DNA from: an uncultured Solirubrobacter sp. | GTDB lineage: Bacteria; Actinomycetota; Thermoleophilia; Solirubrobacterales; Solirubrobacteraceae | DNA length: 41,962 nt | Direction of reading: 5' to 3' | Assembly: GCA_937871635.1 (NCBI GenBank) | Contig: CALMNS010000008.1 | Coordinates: 1 to 41,962, forward strand | Shown here: one piece after another, positions 31,577 through 39,316 of the stretch | How the letters are laid out: every line of letters begins with the position of its first letter | Position numbering within the stretch: the stretch's first letter is position 1 | Program-made: the position numbers and the translations under genes | The notes under the pieces: generated by a model | The model's input: the letters and a program-made list of their open reading frames with translations, nothing else | Told to the model about the DNA's origin: nothing | Database searches by the model: none

Positions 31577-32578
31577 CTACTGCCCTGCCGGCGCGGTGGC
31601 GATCGGGTACTTCTCGAGGAACGCGTCGAGCGAGCTCCGGTCGACGAGCACCGACGGAGCCACCTTCTCCAGCGGCTTGCCGTTGACTCCCGCCGCGACG
31701 ATCTTCGGGACGCTGTTGCCGATGTCGGTGCCGGCGCCATACGCGTTGATCCACGCGGTGGCGGTCAGCGTCCCGTCCCGGATGGCGTCAAACGCCGGGG
31801 GCAGGCCGTCGATGGCGTAGACCTTCACGTCGCTGCGCTCAGCGTCCTTGAGCGCGGAGATCGCACCGACTGCCGGCTCGTCGAAGCAGGCCCAGACGGT
31901 CGCCTTGCCCGCGTTCTTCGGGTTGGAAGCCAGCCACGCCTGTGCGAACTTGGTGCCGCCTTCGACCTGTCCGGGGATCGGGACCTCCTGGCGGTCGAGG
32001 TCGTAGCTGGCTGACTTGATCGAGTCGGTCAGTGCCTTCTCGCGCTGCTGGCAGGGCAAGCCCAGCTTGTAGCCGAGGGCGAGCAGGGCGCCGTCGCCGC
32101 CGGTGTCCTTGATCATCCGCTCGGCGATCCTCTTGCCGGACTCCGTCCCAACGTCCCAGGACGCCTGGACTCCGTTGCCCGTGCCTCCGCCGAGCGACGC
32201 GATCGGGATCCCCGCCGCCTTCGCGGCCAGGGCGCCGCCCGAGACGCTGTCGGGCGGGAACACCGTCGTGACGATCACGTCGACCTTCCGCTGGACGAGG
32301 GTCTGGATCGCGCCGACGGCCTTGTCCGGGGCGCCTCCGGCGTCGATGACGCTCGTCTCCCACCCGTTCTTCTTGGCGACGGCCTGCACGCCCTGGATGC
32401 CCTGGTTGCTGGTGGCGTTCGCGGACGAGAACGGCACCAGTCCGATTGTGTACTTCTTGCCGCCGTTCGACGCCGATGACCCCGCCGAACCGCCGCTGTC
32501 GTCCTCGCCGCAGCCGGCACCGACCAGCGCGAGCGACGTCAGTAGAGCCAGCGGGACCCTCCGCTTCCTGACCTCCAT
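31577..32578 (-). CDS. Sugar-type ABC transporter substrate-binding lipoprotein
   Basis: A 333-residue extracytoplasmic binding protein. A basic N-terminus (MEVRKRRVPLALLTSLALVG) leads to a lipobox-like VGAGC, so it is probably a lipoprotein. A Ser/Gly/Asn linker follows, then a Peripla_BP_4 domain: YTIGLVPFSSANATSNQGIQ, VDVIVTTVFPPDSVSGGALA, ALTDSIKSASYDL, WACFDEPAVGAISALKDAER and VYAIDGLPPAFDAIRDGTLT. ATG 32578 has an ideal AAGGAGG site 8 bases upstream. First gene of the transporter operon, behind a strong promoter. The ligand cannot be read from sequence. Confidence 0.92.
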   Translation of the reverse strand: MEVRKRRVPLALLTSLALVGAGCGEDDSGGSAGSSASNGGKKYTIGLVPFSSANATSNQGIQGVQAVAKKNGWETSVIDAGGAPDKAVGAIQTLVQRKVDVIVTTVFPPDSVSGGALAAKAAGIPIASLGGGTGNGVQASWDVGTESGKRIAERMIKDTGGDGALLALGYKLGLPCQQREKALTDSIKSASYDLDRQEVPIPGQVEGGTKFAQAWLASNPKNAGKATVWACFDEPAVGAISALKDAERSDVKVYAIDGLPPAFDAIRDGTLTATAWINAYGAGTDIGNSVPKIVAAGVNGKPLEKVAPSVLVDRSSLDAFLEKYPIATAPAGQ

Positions 32579-32645
32579 CGACTTCCTCCTTCTGCAGTCG
32601 AGCAACGTCCGCCGGGAGGCGACCGTCTTTGCATCATCCGCGACG

Positions 32646-32674
32646 ATCTAACATGAAGTCGAGGTCAATGTCAA
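32646..32674 (-). promoter_or_regulatory. Predicted promoter of the ABC transporter operon
   Basis: On the minus strand TTGACA (32674-32669) is followed after 17 bases by TTAGAT (32651-32646). The -35 is a perfect consensus. The leader to ATG 32578 is about 60 bases and contains the AAGGAGG site. Best promoter match I noticed in the window. Confidence 0.65.
32649..32668 (-). promoter_or_regulatory. 20-base shared element, copy 1 (ABC operon)
   Basis: Minus-strand TTGACCTCGACTTCATGTTA fills the spacer between the -35 and -10 boxes, where a bound repressor would block RNA polymerase. It agrees with the copy at 39243-39262 at 15 of 20 positions and with the copy at 35787-35806 at 14 of 20 (hand count). 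Confidence 0.5.
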
Positions 32675-33602
32675 GTCTGGAAGCGCCGCCCATTGCGGGG
32701 TGGAGCCCGCGGGTGCCTACAGTCCGGCGTCAACCGCGACCTTCGCGGCCTGCCGGAGGAGGTCCGCGGCGAGCGCTTCGGAGGGAGCGCCGCGCTCGGC
32801 GGCGTTGCGGACGTCGACTCGGGCTCGGTGGCGGCCATCAGGCTTCCGAGGTCGGCCACCGGGTCGCCGATCGTGCACAGCTCCCAGTCGAGCACCGTCC
32901 GGATGCGTTCGCCATCCGGGGCGGCGATGACGTTGCCCAAGTGGAAGTCGCCATGGACAAGCGTCGCCTCCTGCTGGTCGGGCAGGCCCGCCTCGAGTCG
33001 TTCGGCGAGCTCCGACAGGGGCGGACGCAGCTCGGTCGACGACTCGTCCGCCTGGCGGCGCCACCGCCTGAGCTGCCGCGCGGCGTACGGCTCATGGGAC
33101 GCCAATCCCTCCAGACCCGTCGCCCGCAGATCCACGTCGTGCACCTTCGCCAGCGTCATGGCCATGGCGTGGCCGAGCCTCCGCCGGACCGCCGGCGTCA
33201 GGCGCTCGGCGGCCGGGAGATCCGCGACGACGAGCCCTTCGACGTGACCCATCGCCATCAGGGAACGTCGCTGATCGACCGGTCCTCGGTGTACGCGACG
33301 ATCCGCGGAGTCGGTACCCGAGTCGGCTGCAGTGCCCGCAGCACCCGATGCTCTCGAGCGACATCGTGCGCAGACGCCGGCAACGGTCCCAGCGGAGCCC
33401 GGCGGAGCACGACGCGGCGCCCGCTCGCGTCGCTCACCTCGTACATCAGGTTCGACTGGCCGTGGCCGATCCGCCGGAAGGTCAGCGGACGGACGAGCCC
33501 GCCCTCCGCCGCCAGCCAGCCCGACACCGCCTCGCGGGCCAGGCCGGGGGGACCGTCGCTTGAACGGACACCGACGGCATCCGATGCTGACATCGGGCTC
33601 AT
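32671..33602 (-). pseudogene. APH-like phosphotransferase (ACAD10-type kinase), frameshifted and truncated
   Basis: The N-lobe is read from ATG 33602 (FRRIGHGQSNLMYEVSDASG, RRVVLRRAPLGPLPASAHDV, EHRVLRALQPTRVPTPRIVA) and stops near 33258 just after EDRSISDVP. The next frame continues the same protein from MAMGHVEGLVVADLPAAERL to the catalytic LVHGDFHLGNVIAA (Brenner-type HGD-N) and VLDWELCTIGDPVADLGSLM (metal Asp). One lost base at the CCCTG around 33260 explains the break. After about 32830 family similarity ends, roughly 100 residues early. Intact relatives phosphorylate hydroxyacyl or similar substrates near acyl-CoA catabolic genes. A sequencing error could explain the frameshift but not the missing end. 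Confidence 0.75.
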
Positions 33603-33699
33603 GTTAGTCCTGGCACTGGGAGGAACGCCGCTGGCGAGCGCTGCGGGCTACGCCTCGATGCGCAAGGCGTTGAGCTAGCCGAGCCAGCTCGGCCCAGCG

Positions 33700-34923
33700 T
33701 CAGACACCGGCAAGTCGTGGGTCGAGGGCGTCGGCGAGGAAGGGCCTCAGCGCCTCGAGGAACTCGACCGGGTTCTCTGTCATCGGGTAGTGGCCGGTAC
33801 CCTCGAGCACCACGATGCGGCTGCCCTGGATGCGGGCGGCGGTCTCCTCGACCATCTCCTGGGTGACCAGCCAGTCCGCGTCGCCGCGGATCAGCAGGAC
33901 GGGAGCGCGGATCGCGCCGAGCGCCTCACGCTGGTCGAACGCCGTGTAACCCGTCAGGTCGGCTTTGATGATCTGCGGCGTCGCCCGGCACAGCTGCCAC
34001 ACGACCTCCTCAGCGCGATCCGGTGGGGTTCGAGGGCCGGTGAGCGAGCGGGCGAACACCTCGGCGAGGACCGATCCGTTGGCGTCAAGCATGTCCAGCG
34101 TGAACTCGTCGATCGTCGGCGTGTGCGCCGCCCCTTCGCACGAGACGATCGCCCGGTACCCCTCCGGTCGGCGAGCGCCGAGCTCGAGCACCATGTTGCC
34201 GGCCATCGAGCAGCCCATGACGATCGGCCGGTCGAGCTCGAGGGCGTCCATGAAGTGCTCGTTGAACTCGGCGTGCTGGGTGATGTCGGTGAACGGGCCC
34301 GCACCCGGCATCAGCGTCTTGCCGTGTCCTGGGGCGTCGAGGGTGATGACCCGGTAGCGGTCCGAGAGGCCGTCGAGCACGTGGCGGAACATCAGCGTGT
34401 CCTGGCACGCCGCGTGCAGACACACGAGCGGAGCACCTGAGCCCGCCTCCTCGAAGTACGTGCGGATCCCGTCCACCGTGACGTACCCACCGACCGTCTT
34501 GGCCGGGACCTGACGCGGAGCTGCGGAGGGCTCCACGGTCCCGACGCCGGAGAGGCGGCGCATCGCCTCGAGGGTGAAGTGCAGGGTGCGCATCTCGTGC
34601 ATCGCGAGCACCACATCGCCGTCGAGGCTGACCTCGCCGATGGCCCCGCCGCTGATGAGGTCGAACTCGCCGTCGAGCATCCGCGACCAGGCGGCGTCGC
34701 TGGCCTGCACGGTGAAGTCCGTCCCGTGCGCCGCCGGACCGGCCGTGAGGGCGGCGACCCGCCCGTCGGCCACCTCGACGACCAGGCCGCCCGTGTCGTG
34801 CCGGAGTTCGAAGGACCCGAGGAACCGGCGCGACGCGTTGCGCCACGCTGGGTCCCTGCCGAGCTCGTCGCGCAGGCGCTCGACCCACTCGGGATCGGCG
34901 AACGTCGCGTCAGCGGTCGACAT
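33700..34923 (-). CDS. Fusion of an SCP2-like domain and an alpha/beta hydrolase
   Basis: A 407-residue protein. Residues 1-125 resemble a sterol-carrier/SCP2-like lipid-binding domain (WRNASRRFLGSFELRHDTGG, DFTVQASDAAWSRMLDG, GEVSLDGDVVLAMHEMRTLH). From about residue 155 an alpha/beta hydrolase follows. It has GIRTYFEEAGSGAPLVCLHA, ITLDAPGHGKTLMP, and a nucleophile elbow IVMGCSMAGNMVLELG with Ser in a GxSxA context. RAPVLLIRGDADWLV supplies the Asp and LEGTGHYPMTENP the His. ATG 34923 overlaps the 3' end of the upstream hydrolase gene by 14 bases, so they form a two-gene unit. The architecture suggests a bulky hydrophobic substrate (inference). Confidence 0.85.
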   Translation of the reverse strand: MSTADATFADPEWVERLRDELGRDPAWRNASRRFLGSFELRHDTGGLVVEVADGRVAALTAGPAAHGTDFTVQASDAAWSRMLDGEFDLISGGAIGEVSLDGDVVLAMHEMRTLHFTLEAMRRLSGVGTVEPSAAPRQVPAKTVGGYVTVDGIRTYFEEAGSGAPLVCLHAACQDTLMFRHVLDGLSDRYRVITLDAPGHGKTLMPGAGPFTDITQHAEFNEHFMDALELDRPIVMGCSMAGNMVLELGARRPEGYRAIVSCEGAAHTPTIDEFTLDMLDANGSVLAEVFARSLTGPRTPPDRAEEVVWQLCRATPQIIKADLTGYTAFDQREALGAIRAPVLLIRGDADWLVTQEMVEETAARIQGSRIVVLEGTGHYPMTENPVEFLEALRPFLADALDPRLAGV

Positions 34924-35770
34924 GGGCCGCCCCCTCCGGCGAGCGGGCGCCCTTCTGCACGGAGTCGAAGTGCTCAAGGGCGCGGGGGTTGACGAGCTCG
35001 GGCGCTTCGAGCAGTGGGCTGTGGCCGACGCCGGCCAGCCGCCACAGCTCGGAGTTCGGCAGGTGGTCGTGGAGCTCGTCTGCCCACTCCGTCGGCCGGG
35101 GCATGTCCTCGGCGCCCGTGACCACGAGCGTCGGCGCTTCGATGCCGGGCAGGAGATCCACGACGCTGGCGCGCTCGATGACGCCGGTGAACGCCGGCCT
35201 CAAGCCGGTCGGAAGCGCGGCGAACTCGTTGCGGTAGTGCTCGACGAGGTCGGCCTTGCTCGGGTCCGACCGGGTCGTGGCGCCGAACATCACTTCCACG
35301 AGCAGCTCCAGGAGGTCGTCGACGAAGCCCCGCTCACTGAAGTCCTGGACGAACTGCCGAAAGCGATCGAGCTGCTCGTCAGGTTCGGAGCGCGCCGAGG
35401 ACCCGGTGATCACGATCGAGCGCGTGAGCTCGGGTCGGCGCCCGGCGACGCGCAGGCCGACGTCCCCGCCCATCGACGAGAGCAACCAGTGGACCGGGCC
35501 GAGCTCGAGCGCGTCGAGCACCGCTTCGATGTCCCTCGCGCACTCGTCCATCGTGACGATGTCGCCGCTCGCGGGGGGATTGCGACCCTGGCCGCGGAAG
35601 TCGGGACGCACGACGCGGTAGCGGCCGGCGGCGTCGGCGGCGAACCGGTCGAACATCCGCCCGTCCATGAACAGCGAGTGGAGGGCCACGACGACCGGCA
35701 GGTCGCGTTCACCCGAGTCCTCGACGTACAGCTCGGCGCCCGGAACCGGGACTTGTGTGGATGGAGACAT
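34910..35770 (-). CDS. Alpha/beta hydrolase
   Basis: A 286-residue hydrolase. VVVALHSLFMDGRMFDRFAA is the oxyanion region and VVRPDFRGQGRNPP the next strand-turn. The nucleophile elbow reads HWLLSSMGGDVGLRVAG, in which the usual first Gly of GxSxG is Ser. The Asp is in LVVTGAEDMPRPTE and the His in LAGVGHSPLLEAP. This resembles the 3-oxoadipate enol-lactonase/MhpC-like group that opens lactones or cleaves C-C bonds. First gene of a two-gene unit with the SCP2-hydrolase fusion, with its own promoter at 35777-35806. Confidence 0.87.
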   Translation of the reverse strand: MSPSTQVPVPGAELYVEDSGERDLPVVVALHSLFMDGRMFDRFAADAAGRYRVVRPDFRGQGRNPPASGDIVTMDECARDIEAVLDALELGPVHWLLSSMGGDVGLRVAGRRPELTRSIVITGSSARSEPDEQLDRFRQFVQDFSERGFVDDLLELLVEVMFGATTRSDPSKADLVEHYRNEFAALPTGLRPAFTGVIERASVVDLLPGIEAPTLVVTGAEDMPRPTEWADELHDHLPNSELWRLAGVGHSPLLEAPELVNPRALEHFDSVQKGARSPEGAAHVDR

Positions 35771-35776
35771 AGGCGA

Positions 35777-35806
35777 ACACTACTCCCAATGTGAAGGCGC
35801 CGTCAA
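35777..35806 (-). promoter_or_regulatory. Predicted promoter with shared 20-base element, copy 3 (hydrolase unit)
   Basis: On the minus strand TTGACG (35806-35801) and TAGTGT (35782-35777) are separated by 18 bases. The start codon at 35770 is only about 6 bases past the -10 box, so the message is nearly leaderless. The 20-base element TTGACGGCGCCTTCACATTG (35806-35787) overlaps the -35 box. Confidence 0.45.
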
Positions 35807-35868
35807 GTTCGACTCATCGGCGCCCCGGCGAGGGCTGCGGCTGCCGCCGCCCACCCCCTCCGCAACGT

Positions 35869-37635
35869 TCAGATCAGGAGCTTCCACTCGCGGCTGGCGA
35901 AGGAGGAGACCGTCTCCTTGAACGAGCTGTCGCCGGAGATGCGAACGTCGATGACGGTCGGGACGGACGGCTCAGCGACGCTCGCCTCGATCGCTGCAAC
36001 GAACTCGTCCGGTGTGCGGACGAGGTGCCCGCGGCAACCAAGCGACCGCGCGATGACCGCGTGGTCGAAGTCGTGGAACTCGGAGGCGATGACCCGCTCG
36101 CTCTGGTCATGCTTGACCCAACCGAGCATCTGGTTGTTGAGGACGACGACGAGGATCGGCAGCTGCGCTTCCACGGCGGTCATCAAGCCGTTCATCGCCA
36201 TGGAGAACCCGCCGTCACCGCAGACCGCGACCGCCATGCGCTCGGGCTCGGCGAGCTTGGCCCCGAGGGCGGCCGGGATCGCGAACCCCATCCCGCCGAT
36301 CCCGGCCGCCTGGATGAACCCGTTGGCGGCGCCCGACCGGAAGTGGTGCGCCATGAACAGACGGTTCTCGCCCGCGTCGCAGCACGCGACCGCGTGACTC
36401 GGCAGCCGGTCCGACAGCTCACGCACGACGCGCTGCGGAAGCAGAGGGACTGCGTCGGAGGACGACGCGGAGGTCTCGAAGCCGCCGAGTTCCTCGTCGG
36501 CGAGCCGCTGCTCGACGGCCGCCGCGCCCGTCGACGGTCCCAGCTCGCGGAGCGCCGCGTCCAGCCGCTCGAGGGTGGCGCGGGCGTCACCGACCAGAGC
36601 GCAGGCCGGGAAGGTCCAGCCGGCGTTGCGCGGCTCCTTGTCGATCTGGAAGAGCTGCTGCCGGGTCGGGTCGATCAGCTCCGGGTTCTCGCCGCACGTG
36701 TCGACCGGACCGAGCTTCGTCCCGACCGCGATGACGACGTCCGCTCGAGCGAGCGTCGCGTTCGCCTGCTCCAGTCCGAAGGTCCCCATCAGGCCGAGCA
36801 CCAGCGGATGGCGCTCCGGCAGTGCGCCCTTGCCGCCGTTGGTGGTCACCACCGGCGCGCCGGCCGTCGCGGCGAACGCGAGCAGCGAGTCGGCGGCGCC
36901 CGACATGCGCACGCCGTTGCCAGCCACGATCACCGGCCGCTCGGCATGGGCGATCGCGCGCGCCGCCTGCGTCACGGCCACGTCGTCGGCCGCTCGTCGG
37001 TCGCCCTGGACGTAGTGGTTCGTCGGGTACAGTCGTGGCAGCCCGTCGGCGACGACCTCCCCGGTCAGCGCGACGCTGTCGAACGCCACCGCGACCGGTC
37101 CGGGCTGGCCCGCCAGGCAGTGCTTGACCGCGAGCTGCACGGCCTGGACCGCCTGCACCGGGGTCCGGGCCACCGTCGTGAGCTTGGTGATCCCCTCGAG
37201 GCTCTGCCGGATGTCCCAGTTGCCGTACTCGCCGGTCGCCGACTGGTACGCGGCGTGATGCGAGAGCACGCCGCCGTCGGTGAAGTCGGTGAGGACGATC
37301 ATCGGCGTCGACGCCGTGAGCGCCTCGAGCATGCCCATCGCGGCGTTGGAGATCACCCAGGGCCCCTGGGCGAGCAGGACCGCCGGGCGGCCGGTCTGCT
37401 TGCCGTACGTCTCGGCCATGACCGACGCGATCGACTCCTCGCGGACGAGCACGGTCCGGATCTCGTCGCGATGGTCGTGCAGCGCGTCGAAGATCACGTG
37501 CGTGTTGCCGCCCGGGATGCCGAGCACCGCCTCGACGCCTGCACCGACGAGCGCCTGGACGATGGCCTCCCCAGGAGCCAAGGGCCCGTCGAACAGCAGG
37601 TCGGGCGCCGTGCCGGCGCTCTGGCGGAGGCTCAC
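35869..37635 (-). CDS. Thiamine-diphosphate-dependent enzyme (acetolactate synthase/benzoylformate decarboxylase/acyl-CoA lyase superfamily)
   Basis: A 588-residue three-domain ThDP enzyme. The PYR domain has AIVQALVGAGVEAVLGIPGG and the catalytic Glu in TVLVREESIASVMAETYGKQ. An unusual LLAQGPWVISNAAMG stands where relatives have SGPG. The central domain has ARPVIVAGNGVRMSGA-like strands and VVIAVGTKLGPVD. The PP domain has the cofactor motif GDGGFSMAMNGLMTAVEAQL ending in VVVLNNQ. GTG 37635 overlaps the stop of the acyl-CoA ligase gene, so the two are coupled. That pairing suggests a 2-hydroxy- or 2-oxo-acyl substrate (inference). No carboligase small subunit is present. Confidence 0.87.
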   Translation of the reverse strand: MSLRQSAGTAPDLLFDGPLAPGEAIVQALVGAGVEAVLGIPGGNTHVIFDALHDHRDEIRTVLVREESIASVMAETYGKQTGRPAVLLAQGPWVISNAAMGMLEALTASTPMIVLTDFTDGGVLSHHAAYQSATGEYGNWDIRQSLEGITKLTTVARTPVQAVQAVQLAVKHCLAGQPGPVAVAFDSVALTGEVVADGLPRLYPTNHYVQGDRRAADDVAVTQAARAIAHAERPVIVAGNGVRMSGAADSLLAFAATAGAPVVTTNGGKGALPERHPLVLGLMGTFGLEQANATLARADVVIAVGTKLGPVDTCGENPELIDPTRQQLFQIDKEPRNAGWTFPACALVGDARATLERLDAALRELGPSTGAAAVEQRLADEELGGFETSASSSDAVPLLPQRVVRELSDRLPSHAVACCDAGENRLFMAHHFRSGAANGFIQAAGIGGMGFAIPAALGAKLAEPERMAVAVCGDGGFSMAMNGLMTAVEAQLPILVVVLNNQMLGWVKHDQSERVIASEFHDFDHAVIARSLGCRGHLVRTPDEFVAAIEASVAEPSVPTVIDVRISGDSSFKETVSSFASREWKLLI

Positions 37636-39158
37636 GCGACGCCCTGGCCGGTAGGGGCGACGTCGGTGCCGCGCACGGCGGCCACGTCGATCTCCCGCTT
37701 GAGGATCTTCCCGGTCGGGCCCTTGGGGAGGGCGTCCACGACCTGCAGGAGGTGCGGCACCTTGTAGGCCGACAGCGACCGCTTGGCCCAGGCTCGCAGC
37801 GGCTCGAGCTCGAGGTGGGCGCCCTCGCGGACCGCGACCACCGCGGCGACCTCCTCACCGAGATGATCATCGGGGACGCCCACCACCGCCGCCTCGACGA
37901 TGTCCGGATGCTGGTAGAGGACCTCCTCCACCTCGCTCGGATAGACGTTGTAGCCGCCGCGGATGATGAGCTCCTTCTTTCGCCCGACGATCCGGACGTC
38001 GCCGTCGGCATCCTTGGTGCCGAGATCGCCGGTACGGAGCCATCCTCCGCGCAGCGCCTCTGCGGTCGCCTCCGGCCGCCGCCAGTAGCCCTTCATGACC
38101 GAAGGGCCGCGGTAGCAGACCTCCCCCACCTCGTCGACCGGCGCCTCGGAGTCATCGTCGAGGCGGATCTGGACCTCGCCGCCCGGCAGGGCGATCCCGA
38201 CGCACGCCGGCTTGCGCGGCCGGTCGAGACCGTTGAACGTCGCCGCTCCGGTCGTTTCCGACAGCCCGTACCCCTCGAGGATGATGCAGCCGAAACGCTC
38301 CTCGAAGGCGCGCAGGACCTCCGTCGGCAGCGACGCGCCGCCCGAGACCGCCAGCCGGAGGTCGTCGAAGTCGCCAGGACGGGCAAGTCCGCCTGACCGC
38401 AAGAGGGCGTTCCACATCGTCGGCACGCCGGCCATCGCGGTCAGGCGATCGCGGCGAAGCATGTCGAGCAGCGCGCCCACTTCGAAGCGTTCGAGCAGCG
38501 ACAGGCTGCCGCCCGAGCGCATGACGGTGCCCATCACGACCGCTTGGCCGAACACGTGGAACAGTGGGAGGGCCGTGCCGAAGCGGTCGTTGGCCGAGAG
38601 CTGCATGACCTCGGTGAACGCCGTCGCGCACGCCACGAGGTTGCCGTGCGTGACCTCGGCACCCTTCGGCCGGCCGGTCGTGCCGGAGGTGTAGAGGATC
38701 ACCGCCGTGCGGTCCGGTGCAACGGTTGCCGGGTCGCCGGCGGGATCGCCGCCCGTCAGGCCGCCGAGGTCGTCCTCGAGCACCCAGTGCGGCAGGCCGA
38801 GGGTGCTCGCCGCCTGTCGGCTGGCGTCGCCCGCGTCGTGCCAGGCGAGGGTCAGGCTCACTCCGGCGTCGTCGGCGAAGTACTCGAGCTCCCGGCGAGT
38901 CGACATGGTGTTGGCCGTGACGGCGACGGCGCCGGCGGCCAGGATCCCGTAGTAGGCGGCGGCGAACTCGGGAACGCTCGGCGCGACGAGCAGCACCCGG
39001 TCACCAGGTGCGATCCCGGCCCGGGTCAGATGTCCAGTGACGGCGGCGGACCGCTGCCCCAGGACGCCGGAGCTCCAGGTCCCCCGTGCCCCGACGAGCG
39101 CGTCGCCCTCGGGAGCGTTCACTGCGCGATCCCACACGATGTCGGCCGCGTTGGCCAA
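37632..39158 (-). CDS. AMP-forming acyl-CoA ligase (class I adenylate-forming enzyme)
   Basis: A 508-residue ligase that activates a carboxylic acid with ATP and loads it on CoA. All core motifs are present: VILYTSGTTGRPKGAEVTHG (A3 P-loop), LPLFHVFGQ, VSGGASLP, ILEGYGLSETTGAATFN (A5), GWLRTGDLG (A7), GRKKELIIRGGYNVYPSEVE (A8 hinge), and LPKGPTGKILKREI with the A10 Lys. A TTG at 39158 is chosen because AGGAGG lies 7 bases upstream; a frame from 39236 would add 26 residues read through the promoter. First gene of a coupled pair with the ThDP enzyme. Acid substrate unknown. Confidence 0.9.
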   Translation of the reverse strand: MANAADIVWDRAVNAPEGDALVGARGTWSSGVLGQRSAAVTGHLTRAGIAPGDRVLLVAPSVPEFAAAYYGILAAGAVAVTANTMSTRRELEYFADDAGVSLTLAWHDAGDASRQAASTLGLPHWVLEDDLGGLTGGDPAGDPATVAPDRTAVILYTSGTTGRPKGAEVTHGNLVACATAFTEVMQLSANDRFGTALPLFHVFGQAVVMGTVMRSGGSLSLLERFEVGALLDMLRRDRLTAMAGVPTMWNALLRSGGLARPGDFDDLRLAVSGGASLPTEVLRAFEERFGCIILEGYGLSETTGAATFNGLDRPRKPACVGIALPGGEVQIRLDDDSEAPVDEVGEVCYRGPSVMKGYWRRPEATAEALRGGWLRTGDLGTKDADGDVRIVGRKKELIIRGGYNVYPSEVEEVLYQHPDIVEAAVVGVPDDHLGEEVAAVVAVREGAHLELEPLRAWAKRSLSAYKVPHLLQVVDALPKGPTGKILKREIDVAAVRGTDVAPTGQGVA

Positions 39159-39242
39159 GTTCTCCTCCTGCGCCGGGACGGACGGCCGCCCAGGACCGAT
39201 CCGTGTAATTGCCAAGGCCGCACGGTCTATCATCATTTGATC

Positions 39243-39262
39243 TTGACCTCAAGTTCGAATTA
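39243..39262 (+). promoter_or_regulatory. 20-base shared element, copy 2 (ligase/phosphotriesterase gap)
   Basis: TTGACCTCAAGTTCGAATTA in the gap between the divergent ligase and phosphotriesterase-family genes. Its left part makes the palindrome CTTGA-CC-TCAAG (39242-39253), followed by TTCGAA (39255-39260). It is placed to control both transcripts. Confidence 0.5.
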
Positions 39263-39316
39263 CCCGCGGCCAGCCGGCGGGCAAGCGTCCGATCAGGCGC
39301 GAAGGAGGACCACGCA

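Noticed and set aside
32717..32830. Alternative minus-strand frame RNAAERGAPSEALAADLLRQ as the end of a separate gene
   Set aside because: It looks coding-like, but I could not link it to any family. It is too short to call and is left within the kinase pseudogene.
33601..33678. Small plus-strand frame beginning MLVLALGGTPLASAAGYA
   Set aside because: Only 25 residues, no ribosome-binding site, no known small-protein pattern. It lies in a gap between two minus-strand genes.
35869..39158. Ligase plus ThDP enzyme as part of a secondary-metabolite gene cluster
   Set aside because: No carrier protein, ketosynthase, condensation or tailoring genes are nearby; an importer and hydrolases fit catabolism better.
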